DNA of 64,000 nt from an uncultured Bartonella sp. (lineage in GTDB: Bacteria > Pseudomonadota > Alphaproteobacteria > Rhizobiales > Rhizobiaceae). A model generated the notes under the pieces. The model saw only the letters and a program-made list of their open reading frames with translations, did no database searches and was not told where the DNA came from. This document shows, piece by piece, positions 57,345 to 64,000 of the stretch (positions are counted from its first letter, which is position 1; each line of letters opens with the position of its first letter). The position numbers and the translations under genes were made by a program. The stretch is from NCBI GenBank assembly GCA_946478665.1, contig CAMLCZ010000001.1:496001-560000 (forward strand). The letters run 5' to 3'.

Positions 57345-58064
57345 AATAGAAAACCAATACTTTTTGATAAATTCGTAACTTCCTAAACGTTACGCAAATA
57401 AGATATGTCTCACAAAGTACCGATGTTTTGATTTGATCGAATTCTTAAAAACTTTTACCTGTTTAAAACGAATGATAAAAACTATTTTTCTTTTTATTTA
57501 ATAATGACTATATCTGGTAATTAATTGTTCTACTTTTAATTATTATTTTAATTAAAATGTGCCATGAAGTTTAAGGTAAAAATCATTATAGATAGATCAT
57601 AAATACTTTTCGTAGCTTAAATTTTAAACATTGAAAACACCGATACCAGATTTTCCATTGTTTTCGATACAATCTACAAAACCGCAATTTCACCGCCAAC
57701 AGTTTGTTTTCAGCATTCAAAACAATCCCAAAAACCAGCTACCACTGTGGGGCTGAATATAGCCACATCTTTAGGTATGAATATAATGCTGCCAGGCTTT
57801 TAATAGTTGTATGCCTACAAAAATAATAAGTATCATTCCTATTGATAAATCATTCTAATTTTGCACGACCAACACCGACGCAAAGCAATTGGTACTCATA
57901 AAATTAAAGCACATATAAAACTAGATTATAAAACTCTTATTTTTTAAAAAAAAATTCCTAAATCTCTTAAAATCACACAACTTTACGAATCAAAATTATG
58001 TAAGCCAGTAAAATACCTTACTAAAAAACTCATATTTTATGACCCATTTTTAGAAAAAATTATT

Positions 58065-58079
58065 GTCCCATTTTGGGAC
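58065..58079. promoter_or_regulatory. Short inverted repeat upstream of the FNR box
   Basis: gtccca (58065-58070) and tgggac (58074-58079) with a ttt centre form a perfect 15-base inverted repeat. It lies 25 bases before the FNR box, where a second activator could bind. The factor is unknown. Confidence 0.35.
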
Positions 58080-58104
58080 TATAAAAGTGATATATACATA
58101 ACTT

Positions 58105-58118
58105 TTGATATTTATCAA
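58105..58118. promoter_or_regulatory. FNR/FixK box upstream of the tor operon
   Basis: The sequence TTGAT-ATTT-ATCAA is a perfect match to the FNR/FixK consensus TTGAT-N4-ATCAA. Centre at 58111.5, about 210 bases before the cytochrome start. If activation is class II, transcription would start near 58153 and leave a leader of about 170 bases containing the 20-base palindrome. The regulator encoded at 37376-38128 has the matching recognition residues. Confidence 0.8.
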
Positions 58119-58182
58119 GAGTTATATTGTTGTTTTTATTAGTTTATTTTTATTTTTGTTATATATTCAATTTGTTCTTTTT

Positions 58183-58202
58183 TTATCACGAATTCGTGAT
58201 AA
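58183..58202. promoter_or_regulatory. 20-base perfect palindrome in the tor leader
   Basis: Half-site TTATCACGAA followed by its exact reverse complement TTCGTGATAA, with no spacer. It lies 65 bases downstream of the FNR box and 119 bases before the first tor codon. Position after the likely transcription start suggests a repressor operator. The binding protein is not recognised; it does not match the known TorR, ModE or CRP patterns. Confidence 0.5.
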
Positions 58203-58321
58203 TTTAGAGAAATAATAAGCTGAATTACACGGCTAATTATGTCACGGCACTCACAATCTAGGGTTGAGAAATTTGGGAGGTTCTCAATTCTATTGTAAAG
58301 TCAAAAGAAGGACCCCATAAT

Positions 58322-59932
58322 ATGAAACGGTTAACCCGGTGGCTTTTGGTTCTTATTGTTTTAGGTATCGTAGGATTTTTTGTCCTTACTTCTCCTATTA
58401 CATGGTCGCTAACACACCCGACACGGGATGTAGCAGATAATGCAGCTCCTAATTTGGAAAATGGTCGCATTGTTTTTGTTGCCAGCGATTGTGCAACCTG
58501 CCACACCACACCTAACCAAGAAGATCCGCTAAAACTAGGCGGCGGACGTGCATTGGACACAGAGTTTGGGCGCTTTTATATGCCCAACATTTCACCAGAC
58601 AAGAAAGACGGTATCGGAAGCTGGACACTTGAACAGTTCACTAAAGCTGTTCGTGAAGGTGTCGGCCCTAATGGTATAATGCCAGATGGTCAAAACCTAT
58701 ACCCAGCCTTTCCTTACACCTCTTATCAGAAGTTGACAGCAAACGATGTACGCGACCTATTCGCTTATATCAAAACGCTAGAACCTGTTTCAGGTGTAGC
58801 ACCAGATCATGAATTAAAGTTCCCATTCAATATGCGTCGTGGCATAGGTGTATGGCGTCTTGCATTTCTTGACGGAAAGCCTCTGGAAGCTGAAAAGACA
58901 TCAACGGCAAGCAAATCAAACGATGCTGTTTTAGAACGCGGTCGTTATCTTGTTGAAGCTGCCGGTCACTGTGCTGAATGTCACTCTACCCGTAATTTCA
59001 TGGGCGTGATTAAGGGTGGAATGCGTTATGGTGGTGGTGCAACACCGGATGGTTTGTCTCACTTCCCAAACATCAGTCAGGATGAAACAGGTATTGGTTT
59101 CTGGCCAGAAATTTCAATCTACAACTATTTGAAAACTGGCAAGAGCCCAATTGGCAAGATTGCTGGTGGTGATATGGCTGAAGTTATTGAAAATACAAAA
59201 CTTCTTCCTGATGAAGACCTGCATGCAATGGCTGCTTATATCAAGACATTGCCTGGTGTTGATCTACCTGCTCCTGGACAACCGGAACCAAACCGCACAC
59301 CAGAAGTCGTCATGGTAAAGCAAACCAGCAAAGTTGGTGCAACATTGCCGACCTCATCACAAAGTGAAATCAACAGTGCCGATACGCTTTACTCCGTATA
59401 CACCAAGCCATTCCACTTGGACGAAAGTGGAACGGGAGATGAAGATGGCAAGTTGCTAGCAAGTGCAAAACTTTCAGTTATTGACCGTAAAGATGGCAAA
59501 TTGAAAGTACGTGTAGACGGTTGGCAAATGGACGGCGCGCCATCAGTTATTTATGCCTTGAAAGGTCAGCGTATTATGTATGCTGTCTTGGGTGAAAAGG
59601 CTATTGCTGCTTCCAAGGTTGGTGATGCTGTTGTCGATGAGGAAACCAAACAAAAATGGTATCCTGTCAGCGTTGAAGTATGGACAAGCAATACGGAACT
59701 TAACGTAGCACTTTCCAACTTGTGGACTTATTCATCTAATCTGTTCAGCTCAACATGTGGCGTATGTCACTCTCTACCAGCATCGGGGCATTTGCTTGCT
59801 AACCAATGGATTGGTAACTTGAATGCGATGAGACGGTATACATCATTGTCACCCGATCAATATCGCCTTCTCTTGAGCTACCTGCAGAACCACTCGAAAG
59901 ATGTGCATGATGGTGACGGAGGCGCACACTAA
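58322..59932 (+). CDS. Three-heme cytochrome c with a TorC-like C-terminal domain
   Basis: 536 residues, anchored by one N-terminal membrane helix (about 7-24) with the rest periplasmic. CXXCH sites are at 57-61 (CATCH), 216-220 (CAECH) and 479-483 (CGVCH). The first two lie in domains like the cytochrome subunits of gluconate/alcohol dehydrogenases (GGGRALDTEFGRFYMPNIS, and MRYGGGATPDGLSHFPNIS repeats that pattern). The C-terminal part (about 340-536), with SH3-like text then LFSSTCGVCHSLPASGHLLANQWIGNLNAM, resembles the C-terminal module of TorC that meets TorA. The NapC-type tetraheme part of TorC is absent. GAAGGACC precedes the ATG. Coupled to torD. Confidence 0.85.
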   Translation: MKRLTRWLLVLIVLGIVGFFVLTSPITWSLTHPTRDVADNAAPNLENGRIVFVASDCATCHTTPNQEDPLKLGGGRALDTEFGRFYMPNISPDKKDGIGSWTLEQFTKAVREGVGPNGIMPDGQNLYPAFPYTSYQKLTANDVRDLFAYIKTLEPVSGVAPDHELKFPFNMRRGIGVWRLAFLDGKPLEAEKTSTASKSNDAVLERGRYLVEAAGHCAECHSTRNFMGVIKGGMRYGGGATPDGLSHFPNISQDETGIGFWPEISIYNYLKTGKSPIGKIAGGDMAEVIENTKLLPDEDLHAMAAYIKTLPGVDLPAPGQPEPNRTPEVVMVKQTSKVGATLPTSSQSEINSADTLYSVYTKPFHLDESGTGDEDGKLLASAKLSVIDRKDGKLKVRVDGWQMDGAPSVIYALKGQRIMYAVLGEKAIAASKVGDAVVDEETKQKWYPVSVEVWTSNTELNVALSNLWTYSSNLFSSTCGVCHSLPASGHLLANQWIGNLNAMRRYTSLSPDQYRLLLSYLQNHSKDVHDGDGGAH

Positions 59933-60597
59933 TGTCCGCCACTTTGTCAAACGCTTCTGACACCTCTGAAGAAACAATCATTGCACGGGAATGTTTGGTG
60001 CAAGCAGCGATTGTGGACTGGTTTTCACAATTCTTTATTGCACCCCCTGATCATAAACTCCTAGAGGAATGTCAGTCTGACCGTGTCAAAGATTTTCTTG
60101 CAAGTTTCGGTGAAACTTTGGAAGCGGTTGACCTGACAACGTTGATTGCGGATTATTTCCGCAATCAATCTATCGAGGATTTAGATCAAGTACTTTCGCA
60201 TCAATATTTCGGATTATTTGATGGTGCGGCTGGTCCAAATGCTGTACCGCCTTATGAAAGCTATTATAAGAATGCCAATGGCCGTCTATATCAGCAACCT
60301 TATGTTGAAATGATGGAAATATTGAAGGAGTTGGATGTTTCTGTCGCTGCTTCATGTAAAGAGCCTGCAGATCATTTGGCTTTGGAACTAGCAGCACTTG
60401 CCGAGGCACTACGTCAAAGAAGGTCAAATGAAATTGACCAATTGGCAACGCGGCTTTTAGATTGGGTTCCGAAAATGCTGGAGTCAATCAGCATGGTTGC
60501 CATGTCCAGCTTATACACAAAATTGATCGAATTACTTGTTATTTATTTATCGTCTTTCCAAAATCCTGTCATCGCAGGAAAGACCGTCAAACACTAG
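59932..60597 (+). CDS. torD: TorD-family chaperone for TorA
   Basis: Cytoplasmic chaperone that binds the apo-reductase and its Tat signal until the molybdenum cofactor is inserted. 221 residues, all helical. Family text: VDWFSQFFIAPPD near 29-41, HQYFGLFDGAAGPNAVPPYESYYKNANGRLYQQP near 90-123 and EPADHLALELAALAEALRQR near 141-160, carrying the conserved E-P-x-DH signature. The ATG overlaps the stop of the cytochrome gene, and torA follows nine bases after the torD stop, so the chaperone is made in step with both. Confidence 0.92.
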   Translation: MSATLSNASDTSEETIIARECLVQAAIVDWFSQFFIAPPDHKLLEECQSDRVKDFLASFGETLEAVDLTTLIADYFRNQSIEDLDQVLSHQYFGLFDGAAGPNAVPPYESYYKNANGRLYQQPYVEMMEILKELDVSVAASCKEPADHLALELAALAEALRQRRSNEIDQLATRLLDWVPKMLESISMVAMSSLYTKLIELLVIYLSSFQNPVIAGKTVKH

Positions 60598-60606
60598 GAG
60601 AATGCC

Positions 60607-63111
60607 ATGTCATTCGACAAAACAAAGATTGCTTTACCTGAAATGAACCGTCGTTCATTTTTGAAAAGCAGTGCTATAATGGCCATGGTTGGGGCAGCGA
60701 GTGGATCGCTTCTCACACGTGGTGCTCAAGCTGAAGAAGCTACCAAACTTACAATGTCTGGCGGCCACTTCGGTGTTTTCCGTGGCCGTGTAGAAAATGG
60801 CCGTCTGGTTGAAGTTACGCCTTGGGAAAAGGATCCACATCCGACTCCAATGCTACAGGGTATGATGGACTCGATCTATTCTCCATCACGTATCAAATAT
60901 CCAATGGTACGTCGTGCATGGTTGGAAAAAGGCCCAGGCGCTGATCCTGAAACACGCGGTACGGGTGATTTCGTACGCGTAAGCTGGGATAAAGCACTTG
61001 ATTTGGTTGCAGGCGAAATTAAACGCGTGCGCGAAACATATGGTTCATCAAGCCTTTATGGTGGTTCATATGGCTGGCAAAGCCCTGGTAAATTGCATAA
61101 CTGCCGTACTTTGTTGCGTCGTATGCTTAAAACCACTGGTGGTTTTGTGAATGGATTGGGTGACTATTCCACTGGTGCTGCTCAGGTTATTCTGCCACAC
61201 GTTGTCGGTTCTTTGGAAGTTTACGAACAATGTACGTCTTGGGATGTTGTTAAAGAAAACACAAAGACATTGGTATTTTGGGGTTGTAACCCGGTTAATA
61301 CCAACCAGATTGGTTGGCTTGTTCCTGACCATGGTGGCTATGAAGGCTTGGAAAAGGTTAAAAAAGCCGGCATTCGTGTCATCTGTATCGATCCTATCAA
61401 GACTGAAACATGTCAACTGCTCAATGGTGAATGGATTGCGCCGCGTCCACAAACCGATGTTGCGATGATGATCGGTATTGCTCATACGCTTTACAAAGAA
61501 AATCTCCACGATAAAGCATTCTTGAAGAAATATACCGTTGGTTACGACAAATTTGAGGCTTACCTCAAAGGCGAAGAAGACGGTGTAGAGAAAACTGCTG
61601 AGTGGGCTTCAAAGATTTGTGGTATTGACGCAGATGTCATCAAGCAACTCGCACGCGACTTTGCAAAAGATCGCACAATGATTGCTGGCGGTTGGTCAAT
61701 GCAACGCCAACATCATGGTGAACAAGCACACTGGATGATCGTTACACTTTGTTCAATGCTTGGACAGATTGGTCTTCCAGGTGGCGGTTTTGGATTCAGT
61801 TATCATTACTGCAGTGGTGGTACACCAACAGCTTACAGCCCGATCTTGAATGGTATTACTGACGGTCCTGCACCTGTCGTTGAAGATCTGCCAAAAGGCT
61901 GTGAACCAAATTCTACGGAATCTGCATGTCAGCCAAAAACCAATGCAATTCCTGTATGCCGCGTTGTTGAGTCACTACTCCATCCAGGAAAAACAATTAA
62001 GTATAATGGTTCCGATATCGTCCTTCCTGAATTACACATGGTATATTGGGTAGGTGGAAATCCATTCGTTCACCAGCAAAACCGTAACGAAATGGTTGAA
62101 GCTTGGAAAAAGTTGGACACATTTGTTGTTCATGATTTCCAATGGACACCATCTGCACGTCATGCTGACATTGTTTTACCAGTAACAACTTCATACGAAC
62201 GTAACGACATTGAACAATTGGGCGATTATGCATTAAGCCATATCGTTCCAATGAAAAAACTTGTTGAACCTATGTATGAAGCTCGCTCAGACTTCGATAT
62301 TTTTGCTGCCATCAGCGAACGCCTAGGCAAAGGCAAAGAATTCACCGAAGGTCTGACCGAAATGGAATGGATCCGCAATTTCTACGAAGGTGCGCGCATG
62401 GTATCCCGTGCAAAGGGCATGGAAATGCCTGTTTTTGACACTTTCTGGAACAGCAATGAAGCGTTAGCTTTCCCAATCAAGGACGAACAGAGAAAGTTTG
62501 TTCGTTATGGGGAATTCCGTGAAGATCCATTGATGAATCCATTGGGTACACCATCAGGAAAAATCGAAATCTACTCGCTCAATATCGAGAAGATGAAATA
62601 TGATGACTGCCCACCACATGCAACATGGATGGAACCAATTGAACGGTTGGATGGCCCAACAACGAAGTACCCACTTCACATTGCAGCTAACCACCCAATC
62701 TACCGCTTGCACTCACAGCTATGTGGCACTAAATTGCGTGAGCAATATGCTATTGGTGGCCGTGAACCTTGCTGGATCAATCCAAAAGATGCAGAAGCAC
62801 GTGGATTGAAAGATGGTGATATCGCACGTGCTTATAATGATCGTGGACAGATTTTGGTTGGCATTAAAGTAACAGATGTCATTCGTCCAGGTGTTATCCG
62901 TATCAATGAAGGTGGCTGGTATGATCCAGTCAATCCATTGGAACCAAAAACACTTTGCCGTTATGGCGATGTGAACAACCTCACAGTAAGTGTTACAACT
63001 TCAAAATTGGCTCAGGCCAATTGTGGTCAAACCGCTGTTGCTGAAATTGAGAAATATACCGGCGAATTACCTCCGGTTGAGGTTTTCAAAGAACCTCGCA
63101 AAATGCATTAA
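60607..63111 (+). CDS. torA: TMAO/DMSO-type molybdenum reductase TorA
   Basis: Periplasmic terminal reductase reducing trimethylamine N-oxide or a related oxide. 834 residues with a twin-arginine signal (NRRSFLK, Arg15-Arg16) probably cut after GAQA at 42. The molybdenum ligand is Ser188 (GLGDYSTGAAQVILPHVVG), mature position 146, close to Ser147 of Rhodobacter DMSO reductase. No iron-sulfur Cys motif is present at the N-terminus, as expected for this class. WGCNPVNTNQIGWLVPDH and the bis-MGD contact stretches look complete. AGGAG precedes the ATG. Substrate choice between TMAO, DMSO and biotin sulfoxide is inferred from the TorD/cytochrome neighbours. Confidence 0.93.
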   Translation: MSFDKTKIALPEMNRRSFLKSSAIMAMVGAASGSLLTRGAQAEEATKLTMSGGHFGVFRGRVENGRLVEVTPWEKDPHPTPMLQGMMDSIYSPSRIKYPMVRRAWLEKGPGADPETRGTGDFVRVSWDKALDLVAGEIKRVRETYGSSSLYGGSYGWQSPGKLHNCRTLLRRMLKTTGGFVNGLGDYSTGAAQVILPHVVGSLEVYEQCTSWDVVKENTKTLVFWGCNPVNTNQIGWLVPDHGGYEGLEKVKKAGIRVICIDPIKTETCQLLNGEWIAPRPQTDVAMMIGIAHTLYKENLHDKAFLKKYTVGYDKFEAYLKGEEDGVEKTAEWASKICGIDADVIKQLARDFAKDRTMIAGGWSMQRQHHGEQAHWMIVTLCSMLGQIGLPGGGFGFSYHYCSGGTPTAYSPILNGITDGPAPVVEDLPKGCEPNSTESACQPKTNAIPVCRVVESLLHPGKTIKYNGSDIVLPELHMVYWVGGNPFVHQQNRNEMVEAWKKLDTFVVHDFQWTPSARHADIVLPVTTSYERNDIEQLGDYALSHIVPMKKLVEPMYEARSDFDIFAAISERLGKGKEFTEGLTEMEWIRNFYEGARMVSRAKGMEMPVFDTFWNSNEALAFPIKDEQRKFVRYGEFREDPLMNPLGTPSGKIEIYSLNIEKMKYDDCPPHATWMEPIERLDGPTTKYPLHIAANHPIYRLHSQLCGTKLREQYAIGGREPCWINPKDAEARGLKDGDIARAYNDRGQILVGIKVTDVIRPGVIRINEGGWYDPVNPLEPKTLCRYGDVNNLTVSVTTSKLAQANCGQTAVAEIEKYTGELPPVEVFKEPRKMH

Positions 63112-63133
63112 TACTCAATTTTCATCGTGAATT

Positions 63134-63160
63134 AAGGAGGCAATCATTGCCTCCTTTTTT
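63134..63160 (+). terminator. Terminator of the tor operon
   Basis: aaggaggcaa (63134-63143) pairs perfectly with ttgcctcctt (63147-63156), loop of three, followed by a T run. A clear intrinsic terminator 23 bases after the torA stop. Confidence 0.93.
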
Positions 63161-63260
63161 ATTTTGAAAGTCCTTATCACAACTTAAAATTATTCTTGAT
63201 CTTGATAAAATCGAGATCTATTTATTCGTATATGATTTGAACGACCGGTTTAAGTCATCG

Positions 63261-63336
63261 GGGGCTATAGCTCAGCTGGGAGAGCGCTTGCATCGCACGC
63301 AAGAAGTCAGCGGTTCGATTCCGCTTAGCTCCACCA
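63261..63336 (+). tRNA. tRNA-Ala (anticodon CGC)
   Basis: 76 bases with the full cloverleaf: acceptor GGGGCTA paired with TAGCTCC (one G-T pair), D arm with AGCTCAGCTGGGAGAGC, anticodon stem CTTGC/GCAAG around loop ATCGCAC (anticodon CGC, reading GCG), variable AAGTC, and T arm AGCGG-TTCGATT-CCGCT. CCA is encoded at the 3' end (63334-63336). A perfect 19-base tandem duplication begins two bases after CCA. Confidence 0.97.
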
Positions 63337-63337
63337 A

Positions 63338-63375
63338 TTTTTCATATTTTTTCTGATTTTTCATATTTTTTCTGA
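63338..63375. repeat. Perfect 19-base tandem duplication behind tRNA-Ala
   Basis: Two identical head-to-tail copies of tttttcatattttttctga, 63338-63356 and 63357-63375, directly after the tRNA. The T-rich unit may give the tRNA transcript its end. The duplication could also mark a small insertion or slippage event at this junction. Confidence 0.85.
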
Positions 63376-63439
63376 AACCTATTTTGTATTGCTGTTTAAC
63401 GACTTTATTCATAAAAGTTTTGACGCTGCAATTAGCGCT

Positions 63440-63538
63440 ATGCCCCTATCTCTTAGTAAAGTTAGTTCCCTTCGCGAACATCCAGACGTTAAGATAATTC
63501 ATACATTGATAGAGCAGGTGAAGTCTGCTTCTATTTAA
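63440..63538 (+). pseudogene. Short orphan reading frame, possible N-terminal remnant of the downstream resolvase
   Basis: The frame from ATG 63440 to the stop at 63536-63538 gives 32 residues (MPLSLSKVSSLREHPDVKI, then IHTLIEQVKSASI). It is also open upstream from the tRNA, and looks like real protein text with charged helices. It has no recognised family and lies in a different frame from the resolvase piece that follows. It may be a leftover of the same decayed gene, which is a guess. Confidence 0.25.
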
Positions 63539-63936
63539 CACACCCGTTATATAAAAAACATTCATGCTTCCCCTACCCTTGCTCATTCATTAGGTGGAAC
63601 CCGAAAAATAGTTATCAAGGCATACGAAACCGTGAGTATGAAGCTTTGGAAGAAGATCGGACAAAAAAGATTAACGTAACATTTACAAACATTAGGGCAA
63701 TCAATGCAGAAATTGCGAGTGCTTTCTACCGTCATCATAATCTAACGAAAGCAACATTTATGGCCAAGATTCTTGGACATTCAAAAGAAAATCTACAAAC
63801 AGCAAATTCCTACATGAAATTTTATCTGCCAGAGGTAACAAAATCTGGTGTCGCACAAGGCATAAAAACACGCTTTATGAAAAGGTTAGAAACTTACTCC
63901 GGCGAAATGAAAGAAGAATATCCAAATTTATATTGA
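63493..63936 (+). pseudogene. C-terminal fragment of a telomere resolvase (TelA/TelN-like protelomerase)
   Basis: The frame is open from 63493 to the stop at 63934-63936, with resemblance starting near 63640. The decisive text is TNIRAINAEIASAFYRHHN (catalytic Arg region), ATFMAKILGHSKENL (His) and QTANSYMKFYLPE (nucleophile Tyr). From memory this lines up with the end of Agrobacterium TelA (LRHLYAEVAY, FAAILGHNNNDLETSLSYM) and, more loosely, with TelN of phage N15. Known protelomerases have over 400 residues; only about 100 remain. No ATG or ribosome site precedes it (first start-like codon TTG 63646), so it is probably a relic. An ordinary tyrosine recombinase tail is the alternative. Confidence 0.62.
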
Positions 63937-63940
63937 ATAA

Positions 63941-63974
63941 ATAAAAAGCCCCTATAAAAGGGCCTTTTTATTAT
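63941..63974 (+). terminator. Terminator-like hairpin after the resolvase fragment
   Basis: ataaaaagccc (63941-63951) pairs with gggccttttta (63960-63970 and on) with a one-base bulge and an eight-base loop, ending in a T run. It reads as an intrinsic terminator just after the fragment's stop, suggesting the fragment kept the natural 3' end of a gene. Confidence 0.6.
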
Positions 63975-64000
63975 TTACAAAATCAAAAAATATCAGCAAT

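Larger units (their letters stand above)
57345..58321. other. Long AT-rich control region upstream of the tor operon
   Basis: 977 bases without a gene. The part nearest the tor operon contains, in order, an inverted repeat (58065-58079), a perfect FNR box (58105-58118) and a 20-base palindrome (58183-58202), each listed separately. The part from 57345 to about 58000 shows only AT-rich sequence with no open frame, tRNA or repeat array. Confidence 0.6.

Noticed and set aside
57427-57446. Second FNR box in the tor upstream region (TTGATTTGATCGAA)
   Set aside because: Only the left half matches; the right half lacks ATCAA.
58183-58202. 20-base palindrome as a possible telomere-resolution site for the protelomerase-like fragment
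   Set aside because: It is 5 kb away, lies in the tor leader and has no longer flanking symmetry; the centre differs from the TelA site as I remember it. An operator is the simpler reading.
63202-63236. Sigma-70 promoter for tRNA-Ala (TTGATA ... TATGAT)
   Set aside because: Spacing of 23 bases is too long for confidence.

Overview
The window is chromosomal DNA of an alphaproteobacterium, most likely order Hyphomicrobiales (Rhizobiales). The evidence is the Rhizobiales-style housekeeping gene order (rpsF-rpsR-DUF2232-rplI; dnaB-radA-cvpA-purF; recO-era-rnc-lepB-acpS; pyrE-rsh-rpoZ), a single bifunctional Rsh, a CXXC-type FnrN regulator, an HmuP/HmuQ-type heme system and TIGR02301-like small proteins. 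The DNA is visibly AT-rich and the heme locus resembles the hut locus of Bartonella, so a Bartonella-like, possibly gut-associated lineage is a reasonable guess. The species cannot be fixed from sequence reading alone.

Layout. 1-4.3 kb: 3' part of fabD and a PAP2 phosphatase (minus strand), then the S6/S18/L9 ribosomal operon closed by a strong terminator. 4.4-12.1 kb: cfa, a short tandem-repeat patch, dnaB, radA, cvpA, purF and an SDR. 12.4-17 kb (minus): pssA-psd phosphatidylethanolamine genes, an ATM1-type ABC exporter and a LysM protein. 17-30 kb: LOG protein, RarD, DUF421, cysS, SRAP, two small conserved proteins, HAD, dihydroorotase, YgfZ-HD-phosphatase trio, panB-panC and a GlcG-like secreted protein. 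30-38 kb (mostly minus): recO-era-rnc-lepB-acpS-DUF2062, then Fsr transporter, hemN and fnrN. 38-47 kb: pyrE, rsh, rpoZ, NYN protein, UDG, smpB, dapA, lytic transglycosylase. 47-55 kb: a BON-like envelope protein, then a complete heme uptake and use island (hmuQ, divergent hutA-hmuP-hmuS-hmuT-hmuU-hmuV). 55-57.3 kb: a three-gene flavin monooxygenase/carboxymuconolactone-decarboxylase-fold cassette. 58.3-63.2 kb: a TMAO/DMSO reductase operon (cytochrome c, TorD, TorA). 63.3-64 kb: tRNA-Ala(CGC) and a fragment of a telomere resolvase.

How parts may work together. An FNR-type oxygen sensor and oxygen-independent HemN lie at 36-38 kb, and a perfect FNR box stands upstream of the tor operon at 58.1 kb, so the window carries both the sensor and a probable target for respiration with TMAO or a related oxide when oxygen is low. 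The tor cytochrome is unusual: a two-heme dehydrogenase-type cytochrome fused to a TorC-like C-terminal module, in place of the usual NapC-type quinol oxidase. The heme island has a TGA-N9-TCA palindrome of the RirA type between its divergent promoters, and imports heme that HmuQ/HmuS may degrade.

The least expected item is the C-terminal catalytic piece of a TelA/TelN-like protelomerase just behind tRNA-Ala. It suggests past contact with a linear, hairpin-ended replicon or decay of an ancestral telA. All homology statements come from reading motifs by eye; no database search was run.
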